From: Oligoflexia bacterium
GTDB lineage: Bacteria > Bdellovibrionota > Bacteriovoracia > Bacteriovoracales > Bacteriovoracaceae
Reading direction: 5' to 3'
NCBI GenBank assembly: GCA_015231325.1
Contig: JADGBS010000013.1
Span: 1 to 38,001 of the forward strand
DNA: 38,001 nucleotides
Position numbers and translations under genes: made by a program. The notes under the pieces were generated by a model. It searched no databases, had not been told where the DNA came from, and was given only the letters and a program-made list of their open reading frames with translations. Positions 8,898 to 18,531 of this stretch are shown one piece after another; the first letter of the stretch is position 1; each line of letters starts with the position of its first letter.

Positions 8898-9654
8898 TAA
8901 ATCAACTACGCTTAAAGAGACAATCCACCAAAGTTGGGATAAAATTAAGGTTCGCTATCCGATGGTTATTGATGAGACTCCGGTTAAAGGAGATCCAGTA
9001 AAAACAGAGTTTTTGCGTTATATTGATGGCCTAAAGAACGTTGAAGAAATCAGTCACTATTTTACGTTAGAACCTGGGGAAGCGCATCTTATTTTTTCTG
9101 ATTTAATTGCAATTAAGGCCATTCGCTTTATTGATGATTTTGAGCGGTTAGTCTTTCTTAAGCGACGAAACTCGGAGCTTAAGGGCAATTATGATTTCTT
9201 AGTTGCTGAACAAAATAAGTTAAGTGGGGAAAAATACTATCTTTGCAAACAAATCGCTGCACGGGAAAAGGAGATGCTTTCTATTACAGAAGCGATTCCA
9301 GGGTTAGAGCAAAAACTTCAAGAGTTTAATAATGAGTTAGATATCCTTAAATCCAGTTCTAGTGAGCTTTGGAACTATAACTCCGAGCTGTTAGGACTTT
9401 TTAAAGATATGAGTTCTAAAGAACAAGAGATCAACGGACTTCTTGAAGAGATTGAATCGGCATATCCCAAAGCGATTAAAAAGAAAAAAAGAATGTCCAA
9501 ACTTCTACAGGAAGTTGATGAACGAGTTGTTGATGCCAACACTAAAAATTTGACATTAAAACGAAAAATTTCAGTTTATCAAGATGCTCTCTCAGATGTT
9601 CGCGAATGTCTATTCGATGCAAATGTTCATATCAAATATTCTAAAAACGAATAA
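8890..9654 (+). CDS. Protein with N-terminal winged-helix-like segment and C-terminal coiled coil
   Basis: GTG start overlaps the upstream stop. FLRYIDGLKNVEEISHYFTLEPGEAHLIFSDLIAIKAIRFID resembles the C-terminal segment seen with DUF4388-type proteins; then coiled coil. Confidence 0.6.
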   Translation: MNNKSTTLKETIHQSWDKIKVRYPMVIDETPVKGDPVKTEFLRYIDGLKNVEEISHYFTLEPGEAHLIFSDLIAIKAIRFIDDFERLVFLKRRNSELKGNYDFLVAEQNKLSGEKYYLCKQIAAREKEMLSITEAIPGLEQKLQEFNNELDILKSSSSELWNYNSELLGLFKDMSSKEQEINGLLEEIESAYPKAIKKKKRMSKLLQEVDERVVDANTKNLTLKRKISVYQDALSDVRECLFDANVHIKYSKNE

Positions 9655-9691
9655 ATGAATAAAGAATCTAATGAATACTAAATAGGCCACA

Positions 9692-10808
9692 ATGATTCTA
9701 AATCTATTTTCTAGAAAAGAGCACAAAGACCACAGTGCGCACAGAGAGCGCGCGCATAGAGAGCGCACTATTCCCGGAGTAGCGATTGTGGGGAATATGT
9801 GTGTGGGAAAAAGTACCCTCTTTGCAAAGTTATGTGGAACCGAGGTTAAAAGCGTTAATTATCCTGGAACCACCGTTTCTATCGCTGCCGGAAATATAAA
9901 AGGATTGCAAAAGTTGGCATTCGACACCCCCGGAACCTGCTCGATTTTCACTCACAGTGAGGATGAGAGAGTCTCCCGCGATTTTTTTCTCTCCTTTGAT
10001 CAGATAAAAAAAATTAGAAATATCGGTCTCGAAAATGATCGTATCGAGGCGGCAATCTTAGTAGCGGATGCTAAAAACTTGAAACGCTCTCTTGCTCTGG
10101 CAGTTCAATACGCCGAATATGGCGTGCCTATGCTCTTAGATATTAACATGATGGATGAGGCACATAGTCGTGGAATTGTAATTGATCATCAACGTTTATC
10201 CGATATTCTAGGAATTGATGTCTGCTGTTCGGTGGCCACTGAAGGCGAAGGCATAAAAGAAATTAAAGCTAAGTTAACTTCAGTACGTACCCCTCATCAG
10301 CTAATTAAATATCCACAGAAAATTGAAGATTTTATACGGATTACTGAAAAAATATTAAACAAATGTCTTAGTACGATGACCCAGAGTGATGTTTATGATG
10401 CTGGTCAAGTATGTATTTCTCGGGGGATGGCGTTACTGTTGCTAGTTGCCGACAAAAGTGCGGAAGAATATGTTAGACATACTTTCGGCGAGGAAACTTT
10501 ATTACAAATAAGAGATTTACGTTCCATCAACCTAAGAGATGAAAAAATTCCAGTTAATATTTTGCTCACCAATATCTTTAATAAAAGGGCAGAAGAAATT
10601 CTTGCTGAAATCTATCAGGAGCGTGGGCGTCGCAAAAGCTCTTATCTTGAAAAATTTTCCCATTGGTGTATGCACTTAGAGACAGGTATTCCTATCGCCT
10701 TGGCCATCATTTATCTGATGTATCTATTTATTGGGGTATTTGCAGCTGGTTATTTGGTAGACTTAATCAACAATAAACTTTTTGCCGAAACCATTACTCC
10801 CTGGGTAG
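9692..10808 (+). pseudogene. feoB: FeoB-like ferrous iron transporter, N-terminal GTPase plus first transmembrane segment, truncated at a breakpoint (the ORF runs on to 10969 through antisense cheB sequence)
   Basis: G1 GNMCVGKST, DTPG, INMMDEAHSRGI (G4-like NxxD), then TGIPIALAIIYLMYLFIGVFAAGYLVDLINNKLFAETITPWV. Residues after PWV are antisense to cheB. Confidence 0.8.
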
Positions 10809-11058
10809 TGTGTGAACTTAGAACGATGACATTGGAACTGATTTGTTGTATTTTTAGTTCTTCCAGTACCTGGATTCCGGAGAGTTCTGGCATTTCAATA
10901 TCCAGGGTTACTAAATCTGGTTTTAGGGAGATGATTTTTTCTAGAGCAGTTTTACCGTTATCAGCATAATCAATACTTTCGATTCCAGAAATTTCCTCTA
11001 GTATGTGCGTGATACTTTTTCTGAAAATTTTTTGGTCATCGGCCACTAATATTTTCAT
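10798..11058 (-). pseudogene. cheB: CheB receiver domain fragment, truncated in REC; methylesterase domain absent (the ORF runs on to 10750)
   Basis: MKILVADDQKIFRKSITHILEE, PDLVTLDIEMPELSGIQVLEEL, SNVIVLSSHTTQG. After TTQGV the sequence is antisense feoB. Confidence 0.75.
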
Positions 11059-11135
11059 GAAAATAATTTCTCCAATAAATTACATGATCAAGCGTTTACT
11101 CACACCCCAGAAAAGGAAAATACGAACGCATTTTC

Positions 11136-11166
11136 ATCAGACTCAATTATAATCAGACTCAATTAT
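11136..11166. repeat. Near-adjacent direct repeat ATCAGACTCAATTAT x2
   Basis: Copies at 11136-11150 and 11152-11166, in the gap between cheW and the cheB fragment. Confidence 0.8.
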
Positions 11167-11174
11167 CATAAAAC

Positions 11175-11669
11175 TTAATTATCATCACCCTCTTTATTTT
11201 CTCTTAATAGTTCATCGATATTGAGAATAGTGATCAAATGTCCGTTGTAACTGTAAACCTCCGATAAAAATCTATTAATGGATTTATCAATGTTGGGAGG
11301 AAGTCCTCTGATATTCTTTCCTTCTAGCGGAATAACCTCGGCGGCCCTATCAACAACTAGGCCAACACCTTCACCTTTCCATTCAACAATAATAATTTCT
11401 CCCGATTTTTTTTGTTCAGAAGAAATTCCTAGTTTTAATGCCAAATCTATAACGGTAATAATTCGTCCCCGAAGATTAATTACTCCTAAAATGTAGATGG
11501 GTGCATGATAGACCATTGTAAATTCTGAAAATTTAATAATCTCCTGAATACGAAATGCATCTATTCCATAGCAAGAATTTCCAATATTTAAAGAGAGTAC
11601 ATTATTTATTACCACCTTTGTGTCGCTTATAGGTGGATTTACAGAAGGGGTGTTGGCAATTGCTTCCAT
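11175..11669 (-). CDS. cheW: CheW-like chemotaxis coupling protein
   Basis: YGIDAFRIQEIIKFSEFTMVYHAPIYILGVINLRGRIITVIDLALKLG and IIIVEWKGEGVGLVVDRAAEVIPL. Confidence 0.93.
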   Translation of the reverse strand: MEAIANTPSVNPPISDTKVVINNVLSLNIGNSCYGIDAFRIQEIIKFSEFTMVYHAPIYILGVINLRGRIITVIDLALKLGISSEQKKSGEIIIVEWKGEGVGLVVDRAAEVIPLEGKNIRGLPPNIDKSINRFLSEVYSYNGHLITILNIDELLRENKEGDDN

Positions 11670-11700
11670 ATTTGATTACGCCTTCATATGGGTTATACAG

Positions 11701-13389
11701 TTATGCTACTTTGAACTTTGAGGTCAATGTTTTCAACTGATCGGATAGTTTTGTCAATTCGCTAGAACTATCTTGCACCTGCTCTCCTGCATTTTTTAAA
11801 TTGATTGCGGAGACACTCACATCTCCGATTTCTTTCGCCATATTCTGAGAAACCTGTGAAACTTGACTGACCTGCTGATTTGCTACTTCCACTTTTTTAG
11901 ATGCTTCGAAAATGTTTTTAGCAATATCTTTGGTAACCACCGATTGTTCCTCTATTGCACTGGCGATACTGGCGACGATGCTGCTTACATCTTTGATAAT
12001 TTGTGAAATTTTATCGATATCAGAGATGGCGGTGCTAGTAGATAATTGTACGCTGCTGATTTTATTTTTAATATCTTCGGTAGCAACTGCTGTTTGTTGT
12101 GCCAGTTCCTTGATTTCATTGGCCACCACCGCGAAACCCTTGCCAGCAGCGCCTGCGCGAGTGGCCTCGATGGTTGCGTTCAATGCCAGAAGATTGGTTT
12201 GGGCCGAAATTCCGTTAATTGTTTCTGTCACTTTGCCGATGTCTTGCGCTGCTTGACCTAATTGTTTCATCACAGTACTGATTCCTTTTGCTTGGTCAAC
12301 TGCCTCGGAAGTGATTTGTCGCGCTTTCTCCGAGTTATTGGCTATCTCCCCAATGGTAGAGGTCATTTCCTCAGTTGCAGTGGAAATACTGGTGAGGCGA
12401 GTGCTGGCATTTTCCATATTACCCACCACCGAAATCGAGTTAGAACTCATTTCTTCTGCGGCCGCGGCAACTGTTGACGATCTGTCGGAAGTCTGTTGAG
12501 TGTTGGTTGCCATTTGACCGGAAACTTCAACTAGCTCGGTAGAAGAGGAGACCAGCGTATGTACACTAGTAGTAACATCCCGAATAATATCTTTTATGTT
12601 TGTATTCATCGCATGAAGTGACTTAGCGGCCGTTCCCATTTCATCGCTGCGGACTTGGGCACTTTTGGACACAGAAACCGAAAAATCTCCTTCTGCCATT
12701 AGTTGCAAGTGCTTAGTCATTCGATCCATAGGGATAGTGATGCTGTTAGCGATTTGAATACCCATAATAATGGTACAACTTATCATAATAACCAGCAAGA
12801 TAATCACGTTTCTAATCGAATCATCACCAGACTTTGCTAATTCACTAAAACGGAATGCATTTCTATCCTCTTGGTATTTTATGAGAGTGTCTGCAACAGT
12901 GTTTATTTCCAAAAATGACGGATACACTGCTTTGTTAAAAAAAGGAAGAAATTCTTCCATTTTATTATTTTGAATCATATCAAATGCAGCATTATTATTG
13001 TTTTTGGCGTTAATAATATTTTCTTTGAACTTGGATATTATTTTTTGTCCTTCTTCGAGAACTTCAAGTTTAGTAAGCTCCTCAAATGCTTTTGCATATT
13101 CTGTTCTACTTTCTGTAATATCATCATGTGCTTGCTTGAGTGCGGTAGGGTCTTTCAGAAAAGCAAGTCTGGCCATTGAAAAATATATATGGGTTATCTC
13201 TTGTTTGATAGTGTTAGCATACTTAATTTTATTATTATTCACCACCATTATCCGATTATACTTATTGGTAAAATTATTGATCAGCCATACTTCTTGAATA
13301 ATGCCAATAACCATGAAAAGGATAATAATCGCATAACCAACCATTAGTCTTGTTTTAATCCTAATATTTTCTAAAAAATCTCGTATCAT
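11701..13389 (-). CDS. Methyl-accepting chemotaxis protein (four-helix-bundle-type sensor, HAMP, MCP signalling domain)
   Basis: Hairpin tip ETINGISAQTNLLALNATIEATRAGAAGKGFAVVANEIKELAQQTA. N-terminal TM and second TM before HAMP. ATGA overlap with CheA. Confidence 0.95.
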   Translation of the reverse strand: MIRDFLENIRIKTRLMVGYAIIILFMVIGIIQEVWLINNFTNKYNRIMVVNNNKIKYANTIKQEITHIYFSMARLAFLKDPTALKQAHDDITESRTEYAKAFEELTKLEVLEEGQKIISKFKENIINAKNNNNAAFDMIQNNKMEEFLPFFNKAVYPSFLEINTVADTLIKYQEDRNAFRFSELAKSGDDSIRNVIILLVIMISCTIIMGIQIANSITIPMDRMTKHLQLMAEGDFSVSVSKSAQVRSDEMGTAAKSLHAMNTNIKDIIRDVTTSVHTLVSSSTELVEVSGQMATNTQQTSDRSSTVAAAAEEMSSNSISVVGNMENASTRLTSISTATEEMTSTIGEIANNSEKARQITSEAVDQAKGISTVMKQLGQAAQDIGKVTETINGISAQTNLLALNATIEATRAGAAGKGFAVVANEIKELAQQTAVATEDIKNKISSVQLSTSTAISDIDKISQIIKDVSSIVASIASAIEEQSVVTKDIAKNIFEASKKVEVANQQVSQVSQVSQNMAKEIGDVSVSAINLKNAGEQVQDSSSELTKLSDQLKTLTSKFKVA

Positions 13390-16300
13390 GCTGCCTCCCG
13401 TGCGACGTTTTGCTCGTCAGTTTTTTCTTGTTGATGTTGTCCCGTTGAGGACAACATCTGCCTGATAGATAATAATAATTTTTCCTTCTCTAATTTTATT
13501 TGGTAATCATTGATTCCTGCAATTTTGCCCTTTTCAACATCGGCCGTATCGGCAAGCGCGCTGAGGGCAATGATAGGTATATGAGAAATATTTTTCTCAG
13601 CTCTGATTTTTTTAGCAAGGTCCAGACCACTTAACTTGGGCATTTCTATATCGGTTAAAACCAGTGAGATCTCGTTCCCTAAATCTTGTAGTACTTTCCA
13701 AGCATCTTGACCGTCTTCGGCAGTTACCACTTTGTATCCTATTTCTTCGACAAATTTTCTAATTTGTTCACGGAAAAATTGAGAATCTTCCACTAGCAAA
13801 ATAGTTGTGGGGGTCCCTCCCTTTTCCTTATGTACTTGATGAACTTTTTGTAATTCGTTAAGAGTATTGTTTTTCCACTGGGGATAAATTGTTTCAACAA
13901 TTTCAAAGATATTTACTATCAGTGTTGTTTGGTCATTGATAATACATGATCCTAAAATTCCATTTTGCGTGTGGACCGATTGATCCAATTGAATGCTTAT
14001 TTCTGCGATATCTAGTGGTCTGGCCGCGAGTAGTCCAAATTCTTTGTTATACAGTTGGAATATTATCATTACCAAACTTTGTTCTGGCGTAAAATCTGCA
14101 ACGTTGGCCACATCCTTTATGCATAGTAATGGGATAGAGGTTCCTTGATATTGAACAGTTCTCTTTCCTCCAAGGTTTAAAATATTATCACGTTCGATGG
14201 ATAGTATTCTTGAGACCAGGCCCAAGTTGACAGCACAGTTTTCGTTGATAGAATTTTTAAATAGCAGAAAAGAAGGTATTTCCCCTGCCTCTTTAGTGCT
14301 GATTAAACTTTGCTCAAGTTGCTTATTCCATCTGGAAGAACCTGAGGAAGAAAGAATATTTGTTTTAATTGCCAACCCGTGCACATCTAGTATCGTGGCA
14401 ATTCTTCCGTCTCCAAGAATAGTTGCACCCATATATTCTTTAAGGTGTTTTAGATGTTTTCCAAATGGTCTAACTACAATTTCTAGTGTTTCATGTATAG
14501 CATCTACTATGATTCCATATTCTTGGACTCCAGTGTTGACGATCACCACATTTAAATCATTAACTTCAGCTATGTCTTCGATCGAAGGAGATTCATTTAT
14601 GAGGAATCTATTTAAACGAATTATAGGAACTAATTTTTCGCGAATGATAATTACTTCCGAATCGCCTAACGTTTCCAAACGTTCGCTTATTTGTTCTTTT
14701 GCAATCCGGATTAATTCAATAACGTTCACCTGTGGGATAGCAAACTTTGAACGATTAATGGAAACTAGTACTGAAGGAATAATTGCTAAGGTGAGTGGTA
14801 GTTTTATCTTAAAAAGGGTTCCTATTCCTTCCTCCGATTGGATTTCAACTTTTCCGCCAAGATGATCGAGATTACTTTTTACTACGTCCATGCCCACGCC
14901 CCTACCAGAGAGATCGGTAATTTTTTCGGCAGTGGAAAGACCAGGAAGAAAAATCAAATCTACTTTATCTTTAAAAGACATGTTTTTTAATTGTTCTTCG
15001 TTTATTATTCCCTTATCTAGGGCCTTTTTGACTATTTTTTCTGTTTGAATTCCCTCTCCATCATCATCAATCTCAATCACTACTTGACCAGCATCATGAT
15101 AGGCATTCAACTTAATTGTACCAGCGGGATTTTTCCCTCGTGCCTTTCGGACCTCGGTGGTTTCTATTCCATGGTCGATGGAATTTCTTATCATATGATT
15201 TAAAGGATCAGACAATCCTTCCAAAATTGATTTATCAATATCTACTTCTTTTCCGGTGATCACTAATTTAATCTCTTTGTGTAATCCTTGGGTTAAATTA
15301 CGAACAACTCTGGGAAACTTATTAAATAAATTTCCAATCGGTTGCATTCGTGTTTGCATGATAGTTTCTTGTAATTCGGAGGTAACTAGATTTATTTTTT
15401 GCTTGCTGGCCTTAATTAAACGCATATCAGATTTATCCACAGCATTCATTAATTGATTCCTGCCCAAAACAAGTTCTCCGGCAAGATTCATTAGTTCTTC
15501 CAAAAGATCAACATTTACACGTAGAGTGTTTTCGGCATTAATATTTCCTGCGGTTGTGAATGGCGATGTCGTCGTTGCGACAGTAACACCTGAGGAAGAG
15601 GTTCTCTCTGTTTGCTGCTGTTGGTTGAATTCAGTATTATCTATTTTGGTTTCTACTTTGGGTTCTATTTGGGGCCCTATTTTTGGTTCCATTTTAATTT
15701 CTTCCATACTCTTTTCCGGTGTTACTATCATTTCTTTTTCTGGATCCAGTTCATGTCCCCCAGTCTGTTGAATACTGGGAACAATCTTTTTATTTCCAAA
15801 ATTAGAGATTAGAATTATTTGCTGCATCGGAATTTCAAGTATTTTACTTAAGTCCTCTTGAGATAATTGAGATGCATAAGCGATTGTGAAGGGTAATGTT
15901 TTAGCAAAATCATCGTCTAAAGACCCTACTGCGCTAATATCCACATAGCTGTCAATTATCAATCCTGTTTCGGCAAGTCGCTTAATTTCCTTAATGGGAT
16001 TTTTATTTTTTTCTTGCAGATCGTGAATTAGGTCGTAGTGCAGAGCGTAGATGTTATGACCATCTTGTAGTGCCTTAAAAACCTCATATTCATCGACAGT
16101 TGAGAGATTGTGGGCGGCCAGTTCTTTAAAATCAAAGGTACCGCCGCTACTATCAGCAGGAGTAGATACGGCCTTTAAAGAGATTAGATTAGATAATGCA
16201 TTACCCAAATCTTCAACATTTATTTGTTCAATATCATCATGATGATTGATTAAATTGCGAAGCATATCAAATGAAGCTAAAAGGATATTTATTATTTCCG

Positions 16301-16550
16301 GAGAAGGGAATAATTCCTTTGTTCGCATTAGGCCTAAAACATTCTCTACCTTGTGGGATAATTCTTTTATTTTGTGCAAACCGAGAAAGCCGGCACCCCC
16401 TTTTATACTGTGGGCCGCCCGAAAAACTTTATTTATCAAATCATTGTCTAAGCTGGCCCCCTGTGATTCGATTGTTAGTAAATCATTTTCAATATTAGTT
16501 AAATGCTCTAATGAATCACTAATATAGTCACTAACGATATCGTTGTCCAT
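13386..16550 (-). CDS. cheA: Hybrid chemotaxis histidine kinase CheA with tandem CheW-like domains and C-terminal REC
   Basis: HPt AAHSIKGGAGFLGL, N-box HMIRNSIDHGIE, DDDGEGI, GLSTAEKITDLSGRGVGMDVV. Two CheW-like regions, then REC TTILLVEDSQFFREQI...LVLTDIEMPKLSG...ALSALAD. Confidence 0.95.
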   Translation of the reverse strand: MDNDIVSDYISDSLEHLTNIENDLLTIESQGASLDNDLINKVFRAAHSIKGGAGFLGLHKIKELSHKVENVLGLMRTKELFPSPEIINILLASFDMLRNLINHHDDIEQINVEDLGNALSNLISLKAVSTPADSSGGTFDFKELAAHNLSTVDEYEVFKALQDGHNIYALHYDLIHDLQEKNKNPIKEIKRLAETGLIIDSYVDISAVGSLDDDFAKTLPFTIAYASQLSQEDLSKILEIPMQQIILISNFGNKKIVPSIQQTGGHELDPEKEMIVTPEKSMEEIKMEPKIGPQIEPKVETKIDNTEFNQQQQTERTSSSGVTVATTTSPFTTAGNINAENTLRVNVDLLEELMNLAGELVLGRNQLMNAVDKSDMRLIKASKQKINLVTSELQETIMQTRMQPIGNLFNKFPRVVRNLTQGLHKEIKLVITGKEVDIDKSILEGLSDPLNHMIRNSIDHGIETTEVRKARGKNPAGTIKLNAYHDAGQVVIEIDDDGEGIQTEKIVKKALDKGIINEEQLKNMSFKDKVDLIFLPGLSTAEKITDLSGRGVGMDVVKSNLDHLGGKVEIQSEEGIGTLFKIKLPLTLAIIPSVLVSINRSKFAIPQVNVIELIRIAKEQISERLETLGDSEVIIIREKLVPIIRLNRFLINESPSIEDIAEVNDLNVVIVNTGVQEYGIIVDAIHETLEIVVRPFGKHLKHLKEYMGATILGDGRIATILDVHGLAIKTNILSSSGSSRWNKQLEQSLISTKEAGEIPSFLLFKNSINENCAVNLGLVSRILSIERDNILNLGGKRTVQYQGTSIPLLCIKDVANVADFTPEQSLVMIIFQLYNKEFGLLAARPLDIAEISIQLDQSVHTQNGILGSCIINDQTTLIVNIFEIVETIYPQWKNNTLNELQKVHQVHKEKGGTPTTILLVEDSQFFREQIRKFVEEIGYKVVTAEDGQDAWKVLQDLGNEISLVLTDIEMPKLSGLDLAKKIRAEKNISHIPIIALSALADTADVEKGKIAGINDYQIKLEKEKLLLSIRQMLSSTGQHQQEKTDEQNVAREAA

Positions 16551-16605
16551 GAAGGTAGTCCTCTCTACTAATTAGAAAAATTATTTTTAGAAAAAATTAT
16601 TTAAA

Positions 16606-16920
16606 TTATTTCTCCATTCCACTTATACTAAAATGTTGTTCAATACGCATAGATTTGAACAATATTAGAAGTTCCGAAGAAACATTCCTAACTAATAACT
16701 TTTTACCAATTTTCTCCAGTGAATTATGAGTTGCAACAAGGAGCCCAATTCCAACAGAATCCACCATGGTCGTTTTCAAGAGGTCTATCACAAATTCATC
16801 GAAATTATTTTCTGATAAAATATTTTTAAAGTTAACACGTATTATTTCCACATTTGTTGCCAGGATATCTCCATCAACCTGAACTACAATTTTTTTATCG
16901 TTTTTAATTATATTTATCAT
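16606..16920 (-). CDS. STAS-domain anti-sigma-factor antagonist-like protein
   Basis: VVQVDGDILATNVEIIRVNFKNIL...FVIDLLKTTMVDSVGIGLLVATHNSLEKIGKKLLVRNV. ATG 16920 has a GAGGAGGGG RBS; the track's longer N-terminus is unlikely. Confidence 0.85.
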   Translation of the reverse strand: MINIIKNDKKIVVQVDGDILATNVEIIRVNFKNILSENNFDEFVIDLLKTTMVDSVGIGLLVATHNSLEKIGKKLLVRNVSSELLILFKSMRIEQHFSISGMEK

Positions 16921-16930
16921 CGGCCCCTCC

Positions 16931-17368
16931 TCACTGATTTTTCTTATTGACATTAATAATAGATGTAGTAGATGCACGTAAGCTTTTCTTTAAATATAAT
17001 TTGTTACCTCGCTGATTAAACTTTAGTTGGTCGGCATTCTGATTTAAAATTAGCAGACCACGTGAAGGAAGTTCAAAAGGGTCAGCATTTATTTCATCAT
17101 TTAGTTTATTTCTCCAGTCAAAACCAGATCCCTCGTCCTCTACTTCAATGATAAATTCATTATTTACGAGAAGACAGAGGCATTGTATTTTTTTATTTTG
17201 ATCTTGGTTACTTCCGTGAATTACTGCATTATTAAGGGACTCGCGTAGTAGTAACTCGACGACAAACAAATCTCTTTTATCAATAACATCTTTATAATAT
17301 TTGCGAATTCTCATACAGAAGGTATCGACATTATGTAAATCCGCAAAGATGGTCTCCGTTAGTTTCAT
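16931..17368 (-). CDS. RsbW/SpoIIAB-like serine kinase (HATPase_c_2)
   Basis: LLLRESLNNAVIHGSNQDQNKKI (N-box), IEVEDEGSGFDWRN (G1), SRGLLILNQNADQLKF. Confidence 0.85.
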   Translation of the reverse strand: MKLTETIFADLHNVDTFCMRIRKYYKDVIDKRDLFVVELLLRESLNNAVIHGSNQDQNKKIQCLCLLVNNEFIIEVEDEGSGFDWRNKLNDEINADPFELPSRGLLILNQNADQLKFNQRGNKLYLKKSLRASTTSIINVNKKNQ

Positions 17369-18531
17369 ACTTCAAATACCAGTAATAATTGATCATCTTT
17401 TTGAACTTGTTGTTTAGATAATTGTCCCTCATTAGATATCAATCCAATTCTATCGGCCAAAGAGTTAAGTAAATAATCTACTGTCGGTGTTCTGTTTTTT
17501 TCTGTGATGATTTTTATTTCATTGATTAGGCAATCTATGTTCAAACAGTTTTTGTTTCCCAAAAGGCCATCAGTAAAAAGAATAAATTTATCTCCAAGTT
17601 TAACCTTCATTGAAGTTTGCATAAGTATCGTAGTATCGTACGCGCCTAATATGTCACCACCACCACCCATTTTGTTGATTTTATCGATAATTACTTTATT
17701 AGTGTCTGCTTCAACTGGAATATAAATCGTTTCAGGGTGCCCTGCATTTATTAATGATAATGATAGAGATTTCCTATTCAATAAGATATAGGTTGCAGTC
17801 AAATGTTGTCCGGGAGTCATTATCGAACGGAGAACCTTATTAATGAGATTCATGGTTTCAATCGGTGTAAATAGTGGTCCAGAGTTTTGTAGCAATAGAC
17901 TTTTAAGCGCAGCAGTAAAAAACGATGATTGAATGTTATGACCGCTAAAATCAGCAACGAAGTATCCGTAGAGATCTTCAGGGATATAAAAAACGTCATA
18001 AAAATCGCCACCGACTTCTTCTAGCGGTTTGTGGAACACCTTGAACTTTGCTTGAGGAATCGTCTGAGGATCAATTAGAATTTCCTTTACGGCATTTCTA
18101 AGTTGTTCTAATTTTTTACTTTGCTGATTGACCAAGAGTTTAAACGCTTCTTTAATTTGTAGATGGATTCTAATTCTTGCTAGCACCTCCAGACCATTAA
18201 AGGGCCTGTTTATATAGTCTACTCCGCCGATGGTAAGCGCTTTAATCTTATCCTCGACATCATCCAGGGCCGATAGGAACACTATTGGGATATCTGCCAA
18301 TTCCGGATCTGCTTTCATTTTTTTACATACTTCAAATCCACCTATTTGAGGCATCACTATATCCAACAAGATCAAATCTGGTTTATATCGTTTCGCTAAC
18401 TCAAAACATTGAATTCCATCCTCAGCAGATACGGTGAGCATTCCCGCTTCTCTCAAAAATTTGTCCAATAGAATAACATTATCCTGACTGTCATCAATAA
18501 TGAGTATGAGGGGAGCATTTCTAATTACCAT
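17365..18531 (-). CDS. Response regulator with PP2C/SpoIIE-type (RsbU-like) phosphatase domain
   Basis: REC LILIIDDSQDNVILLDKFL, PDLILLDIVMPQIGGFEV. SpoIIE EVGGDFYDVFYI, GYFVADFSGHNIQSSFFTAALK, LSLINAGHPETI, FILFTDGL. Confidence 0.93.
   Translation of the reverse strand: MVIRNAPLILIIDDSQDNVILLDKFLREAGMLTVSAEDGIQCFELAKRYKPDLILLDIVMPQIGGFEVCKKMKADPELADIPIVFLSALDDVEDKIKALTIGGVDYINRPFNGLEVLARIRIHLQIKEAFKLLVNQQSKKLEQLRNAVKEILIDPQTIPQAKFKVFHKPLEEVGGDFYDVFYIPEDLYGYFVADFSGHNIQSSFFTAALKSLLLQNSGPLFTPIETMNLINKVLRSIMTPGQHLTATYILLNRKSLSLSLINAGHPETIYIPVEADTNKVIIDKINKMGGGGDILGAYDTTILMQTSMKVKLGDKFILFTDGLLGNKNCLNIDCLINEIKIITEKNRTPTVDYLLNSLADRIGLISNEGQLSKQQVQKDDQLLLVFEV

Noticed and set aside
10750-10969. Apparent C-terminal extension of the FeoB ORF (VCELRTMTLELICC...)
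   Set aside because: It is the antisense of the CheB receiver, so not a real domain fusion.
14197-14865. 222-aa + strand ORF antisense to cheA
   Set aside because: Entirely inside a clearly recognisable cheA; composition is typical of an antisense shadow ORF with no homology signal.
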